This document shows, piece after piece, positions 1-7,477 of a stretch of 64,000 nt of DNA (positions are counted from its first letter, which is position 1; each line of letters starts with the position of its first letter). The notes under the pieces were generated by a model. It was not told where the DNA came from. It was given only the letters and a program-made list of their open reading frames with translations, and did no database searches. The stretch is from Microbacterium festucae. GTDB taxonomy: Bacteria > Actinomycetota > Actinomycetes > Actinomycetales > Microbacteriaceae. Made by a program: the position numbers and the translations under genes. The DNA lies in NCBI RefSeq assembly GCF_025421715.1, contig NZ_JAOEFC010000003.1, positions 459,645 to 523,644 of the forward strand, in the 5' to 3' direction.

Positions 1-175
1 CGACCACGCCCACGGTGGGCCATGCGCCCGACTTCATGTCGGCGCCGGACGACGAGCCGATCATGATCGCCAGGAACGCGGCGATGGACAGCACGAGCAG
101 TCCCAGCGACATGAACGCCAGGATGCGGTCGATGCGGCGGACCGGGAGGTCTTGGCCGGAGGACGGTGTGCTCAT
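1..175 (-). CDS. small integral membrane protein (partial)
   Basis: This is the first 58 residues of a gene that continues past the left edge of the window. After a short polar N-terminus (MSTPSSGQDLPVRRIDRI) there is one clear hydrophobic segment at about residues 19-42, rich in Leu, Ile, Ala and Phe, so it is a membrane protein. The start ATG lies 7 nt from a TAGGCT box on the same strand, the leaderless arrangement used throughout the window. It is divergent from the cold-shock gene. I recognise no family from this fragment. Confidence 0.6.
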   Translation of the reverse strand, partial: MSTPSSGQDLPVRRIDRILAFMSLGLLVLSIAAFLAIMIGSSSGADMKSGAWPTVGVV

Positions 176-182
176 CCGTCCC

Positions 183-188
183 AGCCTA
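183..188 (-). promoter_or_regulatory. -10 box, leaderless transcript
   Basis: TAGGCT reads on the minus strand and ends 7 nt before the ATG of the membrane-protein gene. This predicts transcription starting at or next to the start codon. No convincing -35 box was found. Confidence 0.4.
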
Positions 189-301
189 GTGCGTCGGGGC
201 GGGGTCTCCGGGTTGGTGGTGCCCTAGTGTTGAGGTGGGGCCGACGGGCCCCGGTTCCACTCTGCCCGCCGGTCGCGGGCGTACTCCAGCGAGGTTCAGC
301 A

Positions 302-682
302 ATGCCCAGCGGCAAGGTCAGGTACTACGACGAGGCGAAGGGCTTCGGTTTCATCACCGCCGAAGACGGTCAGGACGTGTTCCTGCACGCCTCCGCCCTC
401 CCCGCCGGCGCGGTCGTCAAGCCCGGCGCGCGGGTGGAGTTCGGTGTCGCCGACGGCCGCAAGGGCCCGCAGGCCCTGTCGGTGCGCGTGCTCGAGGCTC
501 CCGTGAGCCTCGCCCAGCGCAACCGCATGAAGGCCGAGGACATGGCGATCGTCGTCGAAGACCTCGTGAAGCTGCTCGACGGCATCGGCGGCGACCTGCG
601 GCGCAACAACTACCCCAAGGGTGCGCAGGCGAAGAAGATCGCGGCGATCCTGCGCAAGGTTGCCGATGACCTCGACGCCTGA
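302..682 (+). CDS. cold-shock domain protein with C-terminal extension
   Basis: The 126-residue protein begins with a canonical cold-shock domain (about residues 1-65). It has the RNA-binding RNP1-type segment KGFGFI and the following DVFLHASAL strand, so it should bind single-stranded nucleic acid in the cytoplasm. An extra 60-residue helical tail (about 66-126) follows, so it is longer than the 67-residue CspA type. The ATG at 302 is the one that starts directly at the domain. A TAGTGT box at 225-230 could be the -10 of its promoter. The 3' end overlaps the next gene by 17 bp, so the two are probably co-transcribed. Confidence 0.85.
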   Translation: MPSGKVRYYDEAKGFGFITAEDGQDVFLHASALPAGAVVKPGARVEFGVADGRKGPQALSVRVLEAPVSLAQRNRMKAEDMAIVVEDLVKLLDGIGGDLRRNNYPKGAQAKKIAAILRKVADDLDA

Positions 683-1208
683 GCCGGTCGACGAGCGGCT
701 GCTCAACGCCCACGACCTCGCGCGCGCCGCGCTGCGTGAGATCACGCCCGACGCGACGGTCGGCGATGTCGCCGGCCACACCGTCGAAGAGGGCGGCGTC
801 GTGTCGCTGCGCTTCCACAACCGTCTGGCCGCCTACCCCGGCTGGTTCTGGACGGTGAGTGTCGCCGTCGTCGAAGACGCCGAGCCCACCGTGCTCGAAG
901 TCGAACTGCTCCCCGGTGAGGGCGCGCTCGTCGCCCCCGACTGGGTGCCGTGGGCCGTGCGCCTGGCCGACTACCAGGCCGCGCAGGCCGCGCTCGCCGA
1001 GACCGCGGATGTCGACGACTCAGGCGACGACGAGGATGACGACGACGAGGACGACGACGAGCTGAGCGATCTCGACGACGTGGACGCCGACGACTTCGAC
1101 GAGGACGGCTCGCCGATCCTCCACGCCGGCGACCTCGACGGCGTCGACATCGACGAACTCGACGACACGGAGGACGACGACTCCGACGAGGACGACGACA
1201 CCGTCTGA
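666..1208 (+). CDS. DUF3027-like protein with acidic tail
   Basis: This 180-residue cytoplasmic protein has a globular N-terminal part (residues 1-120). Segments such as FHNRLAAYPGWFWTVSV and APDWVPWAVRLADYQAA match what I recall of the actinobacterial DUF3027 family. The last 60 residues are almost entirely Asp and Glu, a low-complexity acidic tail likely to be disordered. It overlaps the cold-shock gene by 17 bp, so translational coupling is likely. Function is unknown; the constant neighbour with an RNA-binding domain hints at a role in nucleic-acid handling, but that is inference. Confidence 0.75.
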   Translation: MTSTPEPVDERLLNAHDLARAALREITPDATVGDVAGHTVEEGGVVSLRFHNRLAAYPGWFWTVSVAVVEDAEPTVLEVELLPGEGALVAPDWVPWAVRLADYQAAQAALAETADVDDSGDDEDDDDEDDDELSDLDDVDADDFDEDGSPILHAGDLDGVDIDELDDTEDDDSDEDDDTV

Positions 1209-1242
1209 CCCAGCGGTGCCGTCGTCGCGCTGATCGGCGGGA

Positions 1243-2361
1243 TCAGCCCTTCAGGCCGTCGATGATGAACTCGATGCACTTGACGAGCTGACGCACGTCG
1301 TCGGGCTCGATCGAGACGAACGTGGCCACGCGCAGCTGGTTGCGGCCGAGCTTGCGGTAGGGCTCGGTGTCGACGATGCCGTTGCCGCGCAGGCTCGCCG
1401 CGACGGCGGCCGCGTCGACGGTGTCGTCGAAGTCGATCGTCGCGACCACGGGCGAACGGTGCTCGGGGTCGGTGACGAACGGGGTCGCGTAGGCGACCGA
1501 CTCGGCCCAGTCGTACAGCACGCCCGACGACTCGCGGGTGCGCGCCGACGCCCAGCCGAGGCCGCCGTTGCCGTTGATCCACTCCAGCTGCTTGTCGAGC
1601 AGGTGCAGGGTGGCCACGGCGGGGGTGTTGAGCGTCTGGTTCAGACGCGAGTTGTCGAGCGCGTTCTTCAGGCTCAGGAACTCGGGGATGTACCGGCCGG
1701 ATGCCGCGATGCGCTCGATGCGCTCGATGGCCGCCGGCGAGACCGCCGCGAACCACAGGCCGCCGTCGGAGCCGAGGTTCTTCTGGGGGGCGAAGTAGTA
1801 GACGTCGCACTGCGAGACGGCGAAGTTGATGCCGCCCGCCGCGCTCGTGGCGTCGATGATCGTGAGCGCGCCCTCGTCGCCGGCCACGCGGGTGACCGGG
1901 GCGAACACGCCGGTGGAGGTCTCGTTGTGGGGCCAGCCGTACACGTCGACGCCCTCGACGGGCTCGGCGGTGGTGCGCGAGCCCGGGTCGGCCTTGCGCA
2001 CGTCGGGGGCTTCCAGCCACGGGGTCTTGGCGGCGGCGGCGAACTTGCCGCCGAACTCGCCGAACACGATCGCCTGGGCGCGGTTCTCGATGAGGCCGAA
2101 CGCCGCGGCATCCCAGAACGCGGTCGACCCGCCGTTGCCGGCGATGATCTCGTAGCCGTCGGGCAGGCGCAGCAGGTCGGACAGTCCGGCGCGCACCTGG
2201 CCGACGAGGTTCTTGATGGGCGCCTGGCGGTGCGAGGTTCCCATCAGCACCGAACCGGGCCCGGCGAGCGAGGCGATCTGCTCGGCGCGGATCTTGGACG
2301 GGCCGCAGCCGAAGCGTCCGTCGGTGGGCAGGATCTCGCGAGGCAGCGTGACGTGGGCCAT
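1243..2361 (-). CDS. serC: phosphoserine aminotransferase
   Basis: SerC converts 3-phosphohydroxypyruvate and glutamate to 3-phosphoserine and 2-oxoglutarate in serine biosynthesis, with PLP as cofactor. The 372-residue protein has the family's N-terminal RFGCGPSKIR segment, the GTSHRQAP phosphate and PLP region, and the Schiff-base lysine in YYFAPQKNLGSDGG. Its length is that of the actinobacterial form. The ATG at 2361 follows a TACAAT box after 6 nt, so the mRNA is probably leaderless. It is transcribed divergently from the DtxR-type regulator. Confidence 0.95.
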   Translation of the reverse strand: MAHVTLPREILPTDGRFGCGPSKIRAEQIASLAGPGSVLMGTSHRQAPIKNLVGQVRAGLSDLLRLPDGYEIIAGNGGSTAFWDAAAFGLIENRAQAIVFGEFGGKFAAAAKTPWLEAPDVRKADPGSRTTAEPVEGVDVYGWPHNETSTGVFAPVTRVAGDEGALTIIDATSAAGGINFAVSQCDVYYFAPQKNLGSDGGLWFAAVSPAAIERIERIAASGRYIPEFLSLKNALDNSRLNQTLNTPAVATLHLLDKQLEWINGNGGLGWASARTRESSGVLYDWAESVAYATPFVTDPEHRSPVVATIDFDDTVDAAAVAASLRGNGIVDTEPYRKLGRNQLRVATFVSIEPDDVRQLVKCIEFIIDGLKG

Positions 2362-2367
2362 GCCCCG

Positions 2368-2373
2368 ATTGTA
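2368..2373 (-). promoter_or_regulatory. -10 box of serC (leaderless)
   Basis: TACAAT on the minus strand ends 6 nt before the serC start codon and is a near-consensus -10 hexamer. It supports transcription initiating at the ATG. Confidence 0.5.
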
Positions 2374-2460
2374 GGGGTGACCCCGCACCTCTCCGGGCAT
2401 CGCAGCCGTCACAAAGGATAGGCTGGCTTTGCTTTCCGACACCCCGTATCGAGGCCTCAC

Positions 2461-3168
2461 ATGACCGATCTGATCGACACCACCGAGATGTACCTGCGCA
2501 CCGTCCTCGAACTCGAGGAAGAGGGCATCGTGCCCCTGCGCGCCCGCATCTCCGAGCGGCTCGGCCACTCCGGGCCCACCGTGTCGCAGACCGTCGGCCG
2601 CATGGAGCGCGACGGACTGATCGTGGTCTCCGAAGACCGCTCCCTCGAACTGACGGATGCCGGACGGCAGAAGGCTGTCGACGTCATGCGCAAGCACCGT
2701 CTGGCCGAGCGCCTGCTCAGCGACGTGATCGGGCTCGACTGGGCCTACGTGCACGACGAGGCCTGCCGGTGGGAGCACGTGATGAGCGAGCACGTCGAAC
2801 GCCGCCTGATCGAGCTGCTCGACCACCCCACCGAGTCGCCGTACGGCAACCCGATCCCGGGCCTCGACCAGCTGGGCGATGCCCCGGCGCGCACGTTCGA
2901 CGAGGGCGTGGTCGGCCTGGTGCGGCTGCTGGGCACGCTCGACGGCGCCGTCAGCGCGACGGTGCGCCGCCTCGCCGAGCCGGTGCAGGTCGACCCCGAG
3001 CTGCTCGGCCAGCTGCGGGGCGCGGGCGTGCTCCCCGGAGCGCCCGGAACCTTCCAGTTCAGCGAGGGTTATGTGCTGGCCCAGATGGACGGTCACGACG
3101 AGGGACTGGAGCTGCCCGTGGAGGTGGCATCCCACATCTTCGTCGTCGATGCGCGCGTCGAAAACTGA
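2461..3168 (+). CDS. ideR: iron-dependent repressor, DtxR/IdeR type
   Basis: This metal-responsive dimeric transcription factor has 235 residues. An N-terminal winged helix (about 1-65) precedes the dimerisation and metal-binding region and a C-terminal SH3-like domain (about 150-230). The metal ligands fall at the same numbers as in DtxR/IdeR: M10, C102, E105 and H106 for one site and H79, E83 and H98 for the other. Cys102 and Glu105 favour an iron sensor over a manganese sensor of the MntR type. The ATG begins the conserved LIDTTEMYLRT helix. It probably controls iron uptake and storage genes elsewhere. It is divergent from serC. Confidence 0.9.
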   Translation: MTDLIDTTEMYLRTVLELEEEGIVPLRARISERLGHSGPTVSQTVGRMERDGLIVVSEDRSLELTDAGRQKAVDVMRKHRLAERLLSDVIGLDWAYVHDEACRWEHVMSEHVERRLIELLDHPTESPYGNPIPGLDQLGDAPARTFDEGVVGLVRLLGTLDGAVSATVRRLAEPVQVDPELLGQLRGAGVLPGAPGTFQFSEGYVLAQMDGHDEGLELPVEVASHIFVVDARVEN

Positions 3169-3206
3169 GGATCCGCGCAAAGAGATGCCCTGCAGGGGGC
3201 CGTTAC

Positions 3207-3235
3207 GTGACTTATTCGTTACCTTCCGGTAGCCT
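3207..3235 (+). promoter_or_regulatory. promoter of M23 peptidase transcript
   Basis: GTGACT (3207-3212) and TAGCCT (3230-3235) are separated by 17 bp and read as -35 and -10 boxes. A start near 3242 would give an untranslated leader of about 150 nt before the peptidase gene. Confidence 0.4.
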
Positions 3236-3241
3236 CTGAGA

Positions 3242-3392
3242 GTCCGTCGGCGAGAAGCCCGCCACAGGACCGCCACCCGAATTGCCTCTCCGGTTCGTCG
3301 TTCGTGCGGTGAAGCCCTACGCCTGCGTCCGCGCACGCGACACACATAGTGCCGACGAACCAGTGCCCTCGGGCGCGGAGGCGCCGGAGGAA
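3242..3392 (+). promoter_or_regulatory. structured leader, candidate c-di-AMP (ydaO-type) riboswitch
   Basis: About 150 nt of non-coding leader precedes the M23 peptidase gene. It contains an ACCCGAATTGCC block followed about 20 nt later by GGTGAAGCC, which resembles the two conserved cores of actinobacterial ydaO leaders as I remember them. Such riboswitches commonly control actinobacterial cell-wall hydrolases. The match is by eye only and the 3' half is less convincing. If real, c-di-AMP would turn the downstream gene off. Confidence 0.45.
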
Positions 3393-3395
3393 CTA

Positions 3396-4289
3396 TTGGC
3401 TGAAAAGTACGACCCGTCCGAAGACGCACCCGAAACGTCGACGACGGCCCCCACTCGGCGAGACCGCGCCCAGCGTCCCTCGGCACAGCGCTCGCCCGCC
3501 CGCCGTCCTGCCGCGAAGGCGCCCGCGACCACGTCGCCCGCCCGCCCCACCCGCGGTGCCGCGCACCACGTGCGCAGCTTCTTCACCGTCGCCGCCGTGG
3601 CCGGTCTCGTGGCCACCGTCGCGATCCCGGCGTTCGCCGCGACCAAGACCGACACCGCCGAGGCCGTGACGATCCAGCAGGTCGCTGCCGACAACGCGCA
3701 GTCGCTCGTCGTGGCCTCCGAGGCCTCGCCGGCCGCCTTCGACCGCGGCGGCTACAGCGCCACCACGCCCGAAGAGATCGCCAAGGTCAAGGCCGAAGAG
3801 GCCGCAAAGGCCGCGCTGGCCGCCCGCGTCGCCGCGCGCAGCGCGTCGTCGTCGTCGTCCTCTTCCTTCGCCGGCACGATCGCCCAGTCGATCGCCGCCT
3901 CCGGCGAGGTCGTGCGCCCGCTCACCTCGTTCAACAACTTCGGCACCCCCTACGCCGGCCACAAGGGCACCGACTACATGGCCGACCGTGGCACCCCGAT
4001 CTACTCGATCGCCGACGGCGTCGTGGTGGCCTCCACCGAGAGCGGCCCGGGCTGGGGCGTCTACGTGAAGATCGCCCACAACATCGGCGGTACGAGCGTC
4101 ACCTCGCTCTACGCGCACATGCTCTACGGCAGCCGTCAGGTGCAGGTGGGCGACACGGTGCACGCCGGTCAGCTGCTCGGCCAGGTCAGCGACACCGGTC
4201 GCGCCTTCGGCACGCACCTGCACCTCGAGATCTACGTGAACGGCGCCTGGACCAACGCCGAGTCGTGGCTGCAGGCCAACGCGCGGTGA
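3396..4289 (+). CDS. membrane-anchored M23 family peptidase
   Basis: This is a cell-wall hydrolase of the LytM/lysostaphin fold, a zinc endopeptidase expected to cut peptidoglycan cross-bridges outside the membrane. The 297-residue protein has a basic, Pro/Ala/Arg-rich cytoplasmic N-terminus (1-60), one transmembrane segment (about 66-90), a linker with a poly-Ser run, and a C-terminal M23 domain. H189 and D193 (in HKGTDY) and H274/H276 (in HLHLE) are the expected zinc and catalytic residues. I chose the TTG at 3396 because a GGAGG ribosome-binding site lies 5 nt upstream; upstream in-frame codons fall inside the structured leader. Confidence 0.85.
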   Translation: MAEKYDPSEDAPETSTTAPTRRDRAQRPSAQRSPARRPAAKAPATTSPARPTRGAAHHVRSFFTVAAVAGLVATVAIPAFAATKTDTAEAVTIQQVAADNAQSLVVASEASPAAFDRGGYSATTPEEIAKVKAEEAAKAALAARVAARSASSSSSSSFAGTIAQSIAASGEVVRPLTSFNNFGTPYAGHKGTDYMADRGTPIYSIADGVVVASTESGPGWGVYVKIAHNIGGTSVTSLYAHMLYGSRQVQVGDTVHAGQLLGQVSDTGRAFGTHLHLEIYVNGAWTNAESWLQANAR

Positions 4290-4341
4290 CGCGCGGCATC
4301 CGTTTCCTCACGCGTTGCGCCCCGGTCGGTTCCGGCTGGGT

Positions 4342-4508
4342 TACTCTGATCCCGACGCTCGCATGAGCTGAGGGGGAGCAGATGGACGCACGACCCCGCA
4401 TTCGAACCCTGGATGCGCTAGGCCGTCATGTCCTTCGGCATCGTGTGCACGACACCCGCGGCTTCGGCCGTGGATGTGAAGGCGCTGTCATTTCGACAGC
4501 GCCTTTTT
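4342..4508 (+). ncRNA. candidate small RNA or leader between promoter-like box and terminator
   Basis: TACTCT at 4342-4347 is a good -10 box, and a strong intrinsic terminator ends at about 4508. The transcript between them would be about 150 nt. A purine-rich GAGGGGGAGCAG immediately precedes an ATG at 4382, but the reading frame opened there runs through the terminator and has no recognisable content. I therefore favour a small RNA or an attenuated leader of the HNH gene at 4590 over a protein gene. The rest of 4290-4589 shows nothing else. Confidence 0.3.
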
Positions 4509-4509
4509 T
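4479..4509 (+). terminator. intrinsic terminator
   Basis: There is a perfect 11-bp stem, AAGGCGCTGTC (4479-4489) and GACAGCGCCTT (4495-4505), with a 5-nt loop followed by more T residues. It lies upstream of the HNH gene and not behind an annotated gene, so it ends either read-through from the M23 gene or an independent short transcript. Confidence 0.75.
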
Positions 4510-4589
4510 CGTGCCCGCGCCCGCTCGTCACGCGCAGCGCCGCAGTCGGACAACCGCTGAAGCCGTCACGGCAGTTCGAGAGGAATCTC

Positions 4590-5087
4590 ATGCGCACTCT
4601 GGTGCTGAACGCAGGATATGAACCCTTGGCCATCGTGTCGTTCAAGCGGGCCCTGGTGCTCGTGATGAACGACAAGGCCACCGTCGTCGAACGTGTCGAC
4701 GGCGACCCCGTCTGGGGCACGCGGGGCAGACACGATCGACCCGCCGTGATCCTGCTGACGCGCTATGTGCGCGTGCCGGGCGCGCGTCGGGTGCCGGTGA
4801 CCCGCCGCGGGGTGCTGCGCCGCGACGCCCACCACTGCGGCTACTGCGGGAAGGCGGCCAGCACGATTGACCACGTGCTGCCGCGCTCGCGTGGGGGCGC
4901 CGACTCGTGGGAGAACCTCGTGGCCTGCTGCCTGCGGTGCAACAACGTCAAGGGCGATCGCACCCCGCAGGAGATGAACTGGGAGCTCCGCTTCCTGCCG
5001 CAGCCGCCGCACGGCGCGCACTGGACGGTGCGGGGCACCGAGCGCAGCGAGCCGTCGTGGGAGCCGTATCTCGGGATGGCCGCCTGA
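4590..5087 (+). CDS. HNH endonuclease family protein
   Basis: This 165-residue protein carries a C-terminal HNH nuclease domain. Zinc-binding CGYC and CLRC pairs frame the catalytic ASTIDHVLPRSRGG segment and the NLVACCLRCNNVKGD helix. The N-terminal half (MRTLVLNAGYEPLAIV) is typical of a small HNH protein common in actinobacterial chromosomes. The ATG follows a GAGAGGA ribosome-binding site. Whether it is a DNA repair or degradation enzyme is not shown by the sequence. It sits alone between a terminator and the SOS cassette. Confidence 0.85.
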   Translation: MRTLVLNAGYEPLAIVSFKRALVLVMNDKATVVERVDGDPVWGTRGRHDRPAVILLTRYVRVPGARRVPVTRRGVLRRDAHHCGYCGKAASTIDHVLPRSRGGADSWENLVACCLRCNNVKGDRTPQEMNWELRFLPQPPHGAHWTVRGTERSEPSWEPYLGMAA

Positions 5088-5132
5088 GCGACCGCTGACC
5101 TTCTCGCGCCCGGCTTCCGCCGATGTCGGAAG

Positions 5133-5183
5133 TCGAGCGTATCTTCGACACGCACGCCTTGAAGGCGTCGTACAGATGTTCTA
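5133..5183 (+). promoter_or_regulatory. LexA/SOS boxes upstream of imuA'
   Basis: TCGTACAGATGTTCTA (5168-5183) matches the actinobacterial SOS box TCGAAC-N4-GTTCGA at 10 of 12 fixed positions and ends 10 bp before the imuA' start. A second, weaker site, TCGAGCGTATCTTCGA (5133-5148), lies 20 bp upstream. Repression by LexA and induction by DNA damage would be expected for the mutasome operon. Confidence 0.6.
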
Positions 5184-5193
5184 ATCTGTCACG

Positions 5194-5895
5194 GTGAAGG
5201 TCGGAGTGAGGTCGTTCGTGGGCAACACTGCTGTCGCAGAACTGCGCGCCCGCGTCGAGCAGCTGCAGGGGCGGCGGCTCGATACGCCGGTGCTGCCGAC
5301 CCATCCCGCCCTGGCGGGGCTGCTGCCCGGTCGGGGGTTGCGCACCGGATCGAGCTACGCGCTCGGGCCGTCGATGTCGCTGCTGTTCGCGCTGCTGGCC
5401 GCACCGTCGCAGGCGGGCTCGTGGTGTGCCGTGGTGGGGATGCCGGGGCTCGGCGCCGAGGCGGCCGCGCACGCGGGGGTCGACCTCTCCCGCCTGGTGG
5501 TCGTGCCCGAGCCCGGGGCGCGGTGGCTCGCGGTGACGGCCACCCTGGCAGATGTGCTGCCGGTGGTGGCGGTGCGTCCTCCCACCCGCGCCAAGGATGC
5601 CGAGATCTCGCGGCTGGCGGCACGCATGCGCGAACGGGGGTCGGTGCTGCTCGTGCAGGGGCCGTGGCCGCAGACCGAGGCGATGCTCGACGTCGACGCG
5701 CCGCAGTGGTCGGGGCTCGGCGACGGGTACGGCATCCTCGCCGAGCGGGAGATCACGGTGACCGTGTCGAGCCGGCGCTTTCCGGTGCCGCGGCGCACGC
5801 GGGTGCTGCTGCCCTCGGCCGGCGGCGAGGTGGCCGCGACGGTCGAGAGCGACGTGGCCGTGGGCGACCGGCCGCGCATGCGGGCGGTGAGCTGA
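5194..5895 (+). CDS. imuA': ImuA'-like RecA-related mutasome accessory protein
   Basis: This 233-residue protein is the first gene of the imuA'-imuB-dnaE2 cassette. In such cassettes the ImuA'-type protein and ImuB recruit the error-prone polymerase DnaE2 to damaged DNA. It shows the RecA-superfamily style of the family (LPGRGLRTGSSYALG, followed by LLFALLAAPSQAGSWCAVVGMP) but no intact Walker A lysine. The assignment rests mainly on position and on this partial similarity. The GTG at 5194 lies just downstream of an SOS box. imuB follows after 1 bp. Confidence 0.75.
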   Translation: MKVGVRSFVGNTAVAELRARVEQLQGRRLDTPVLPTHPALAGLLPGRGLRTGSSYALGPSMSLLFALLAAPSQAGSWCAVVGMPGLGAEAAAHAGVDLSRLVVVPEPGARWLAVTATLADVLPVVAVRPPTRAKDAEISRLAARMRERGSVLLVQGPWPQTEAMLDVDAPQWSGLGDGYGILAEREITVTVSSRRFPVPRRTRVLLPSAGGEVAATVESDVAVGDRPRMRAVS

Positions 5896-5896
5896 C

Positions 5897-7477
5897 GTGG
5901 CCGGCTCCCCGATCCCCGGCGCGCCGACATCCGGCGCCCCGATCCCCGGCGCTTCGATCCGCAGCCTCGTGGTGTGGGTGCCCGACTGGCCGGTGGTCGC
6001 CCTCACCCGTGACGGCGAAGACCCGCCCGACCCGGCCGCGCCCATCGCGGTCTTCGCGAAGGGCGCCGTCGTGGCGTGCTCGGCGGCAGCGCGCGACGAG
6101 GGGGTGCGTCCCGGGCAGCGGCGCCGCGACGCTCAGGCACGCTGCCCGCAGCTGATCGTGGCGGATGCCGATGCGGTGCGCGACCATCGGGTGTTCGCGC
6201 CCCTCATCGCACGGCTCGAGGAGCTGGCCCCGGGGGTGCAGCTGCGCGAGCCGGGGCTGTGCGTGCTGCGCGCCCGCGGTCCCGCCCGCTACTACGGGGG
6301 CGAGGCGGCGGCCGCCACGGCGCTGGCCGGCGCCCTGGCCGACGACGGCCTGGATGTGCGGGCCGGGGTGGCCGACGGTCCGTTCGCGGCCGAGCAGGCC
6401 GCCCGCATCGGCACCCGCGCCGGCGACCCGCTGCGCATCGTGTCGCCGGGGGAGACCCCCGCCTTCCTCGCCCCGCTGTCGGTCGCGGTGCTCGACGACC
6501 CGTCGGTCGACCTGTTCGCCCGGTTGGGGCTGCACACCCTCGGTCAGGTCGCGGCGCTGCCGCCGGAGCGGATGAGCGAGCGCTTCGGCCCGCGCGGGCT
6601 GCGCCTGCACGCCCTGGCCTCGGGGGGCGATGCGGCGCCGGTGACCCCGCGCACCCCACCGGCCGAGCTGCACCGCGAGATGTCGTTCGAGCCGCCGCTC
6701 GAGCTGGCCGAGCAGGTGGCCTTCGGCATGAGGGTGGCCGCCGAGGAGTTCATCGCCGGGCTCGGCGCGGCCGACCTGGTCTGCACCGCGCTGCGGGTGG
6801 TCGTCACCGGGGAGCGCGGCGAGCAGAGCTCGCGGGTGTGGCTGCATCCGGGGGCCTTCGACGCGTCGGGGGTCGTCGACCGGGTGCGCTGGCAGCTGGC
6901 CGAACGGGCGGTGCGCAGCGCGGTGGAGCGGGTGCGCATCGAGCCCGAGCAGCTCGACGACGCGTCCCATCACGTGCGGGCCCTGTTCGGCTCGGGGCCG
7001 GAGGAACGCGTGCACCATGCGCTCTCGCGCGTGCAGGCGATGCTCGGCCACCGCGAGGTGCTCACCCCGGTGGTCGGGGGCGGGCGCTGGCTGGCCGAAC
7101 GGCAGGTGCTGGTGCCGTGGGGCGACCGCCCGGTGGCCGCACGCGACCCCGCCCAGCCCTGGCCGGGGAGCCTCCCCGACCCGCTGCCGGCCACCGTGTT
7201 CGCCACGGCGCTGCCGGTGGCGGTAGTCGACGCCGACGGCGACATGGTCGCCGTGGACGATCGCGGCGAGCCGACCGCGGCGCCGCAGGCGCTGATCGTC
7301 GACGGCCGTCCCCGCCGGGTCGACGGCTGGGCCGGGCCGTGGCCGGTGATCGAACGCGGGTGGGACCCGTCGCGCGCCCGTCGCGCGCACCGCTTTCAGG
7401 TGGTCGACGCCCAGCAGACCGCGTGGCTGCTGGTGTGCGAAGAGGGCGTCTGGCATGCCGAGGGGAGGTATGACTGA
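5897..7477 (+). CDS. imuB: ImuB, Y-family polymerase-like mutasome hub
   Basis: The 526-residue protein has the Y-family polymerase fold: palm and fingers from about residue 20, an HhH-like thumb region near FARLGLHTLGQVAALP, and a little-finger domain from about 260. As in known ImuB proteins the acidic catalytic residues of DinB are not apparent. It is therefore thought to be an inactive scaffold binding the beta clamp, ImuA' and DnaE2. It starts at GTG 5897, 1 bp after imuA', and its stop overlaps the dnaE2 ATG in TGATG, so the three genes form one translationally coupled operon. Confidence 0.85.
   Translation: MAGSPIPGAPTSGAPIPGASIRSLVVWVPDWPVVALTRDGEDPPDPAAPIAVFAKGAVVACSAAARDEGVRPGQRRRDAQARCPQLIVADADAVRDHRVFAPLIARLEELAPGVQLREPGLCVLRARGPARYYGGEAAAATALAGALADDGLDVRAGVADGPFAAEQAARIGTRAGDPLRIVSPGETPAFLAPLSVAVLDDPSVDLFARLGLHTLGQVAALPPERMSERFGPRGLRLHALASGGDAAPVTPRTPPAELHREMSFEPPLELAEQVAFGMRVAAEEFIAGLGAADLVCTALRVVVTGERGEQSSRVWLHPGAFDASGVVDRVRWQLAERAVRSAVERVRIEPEQLDDASHHVRALFGSGPEERVHHALSRVQAMLGHREVLTPVVGGGRWLAERQVLVPWGDRPVAARDPAQPWPGSLPDPLPATVFATALPVAVVDADGDMVAVDDRGEPTAAPQALIVDGRPRRVDGWAGPWPVIERGWDPSRARRAHRFQVVDAQQTAWLLVCEEGVWHAEGRYD

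Noticed and set aside
2411..2435. Iron box upstream of the ideR-type gene
   Set aside because: The best alignment to the 19-bp DtxR consensus gives only about half the positions; too weak to claim autoregulation.
4382..4621. 79-codon frame with a strong ribosome-binding site before the HNH gene
   Set aside because: It reads through a perfect intrinsic terminator into the HNH start, and the product has no protein-like pattern. Kept only as part of a candidate RNA.
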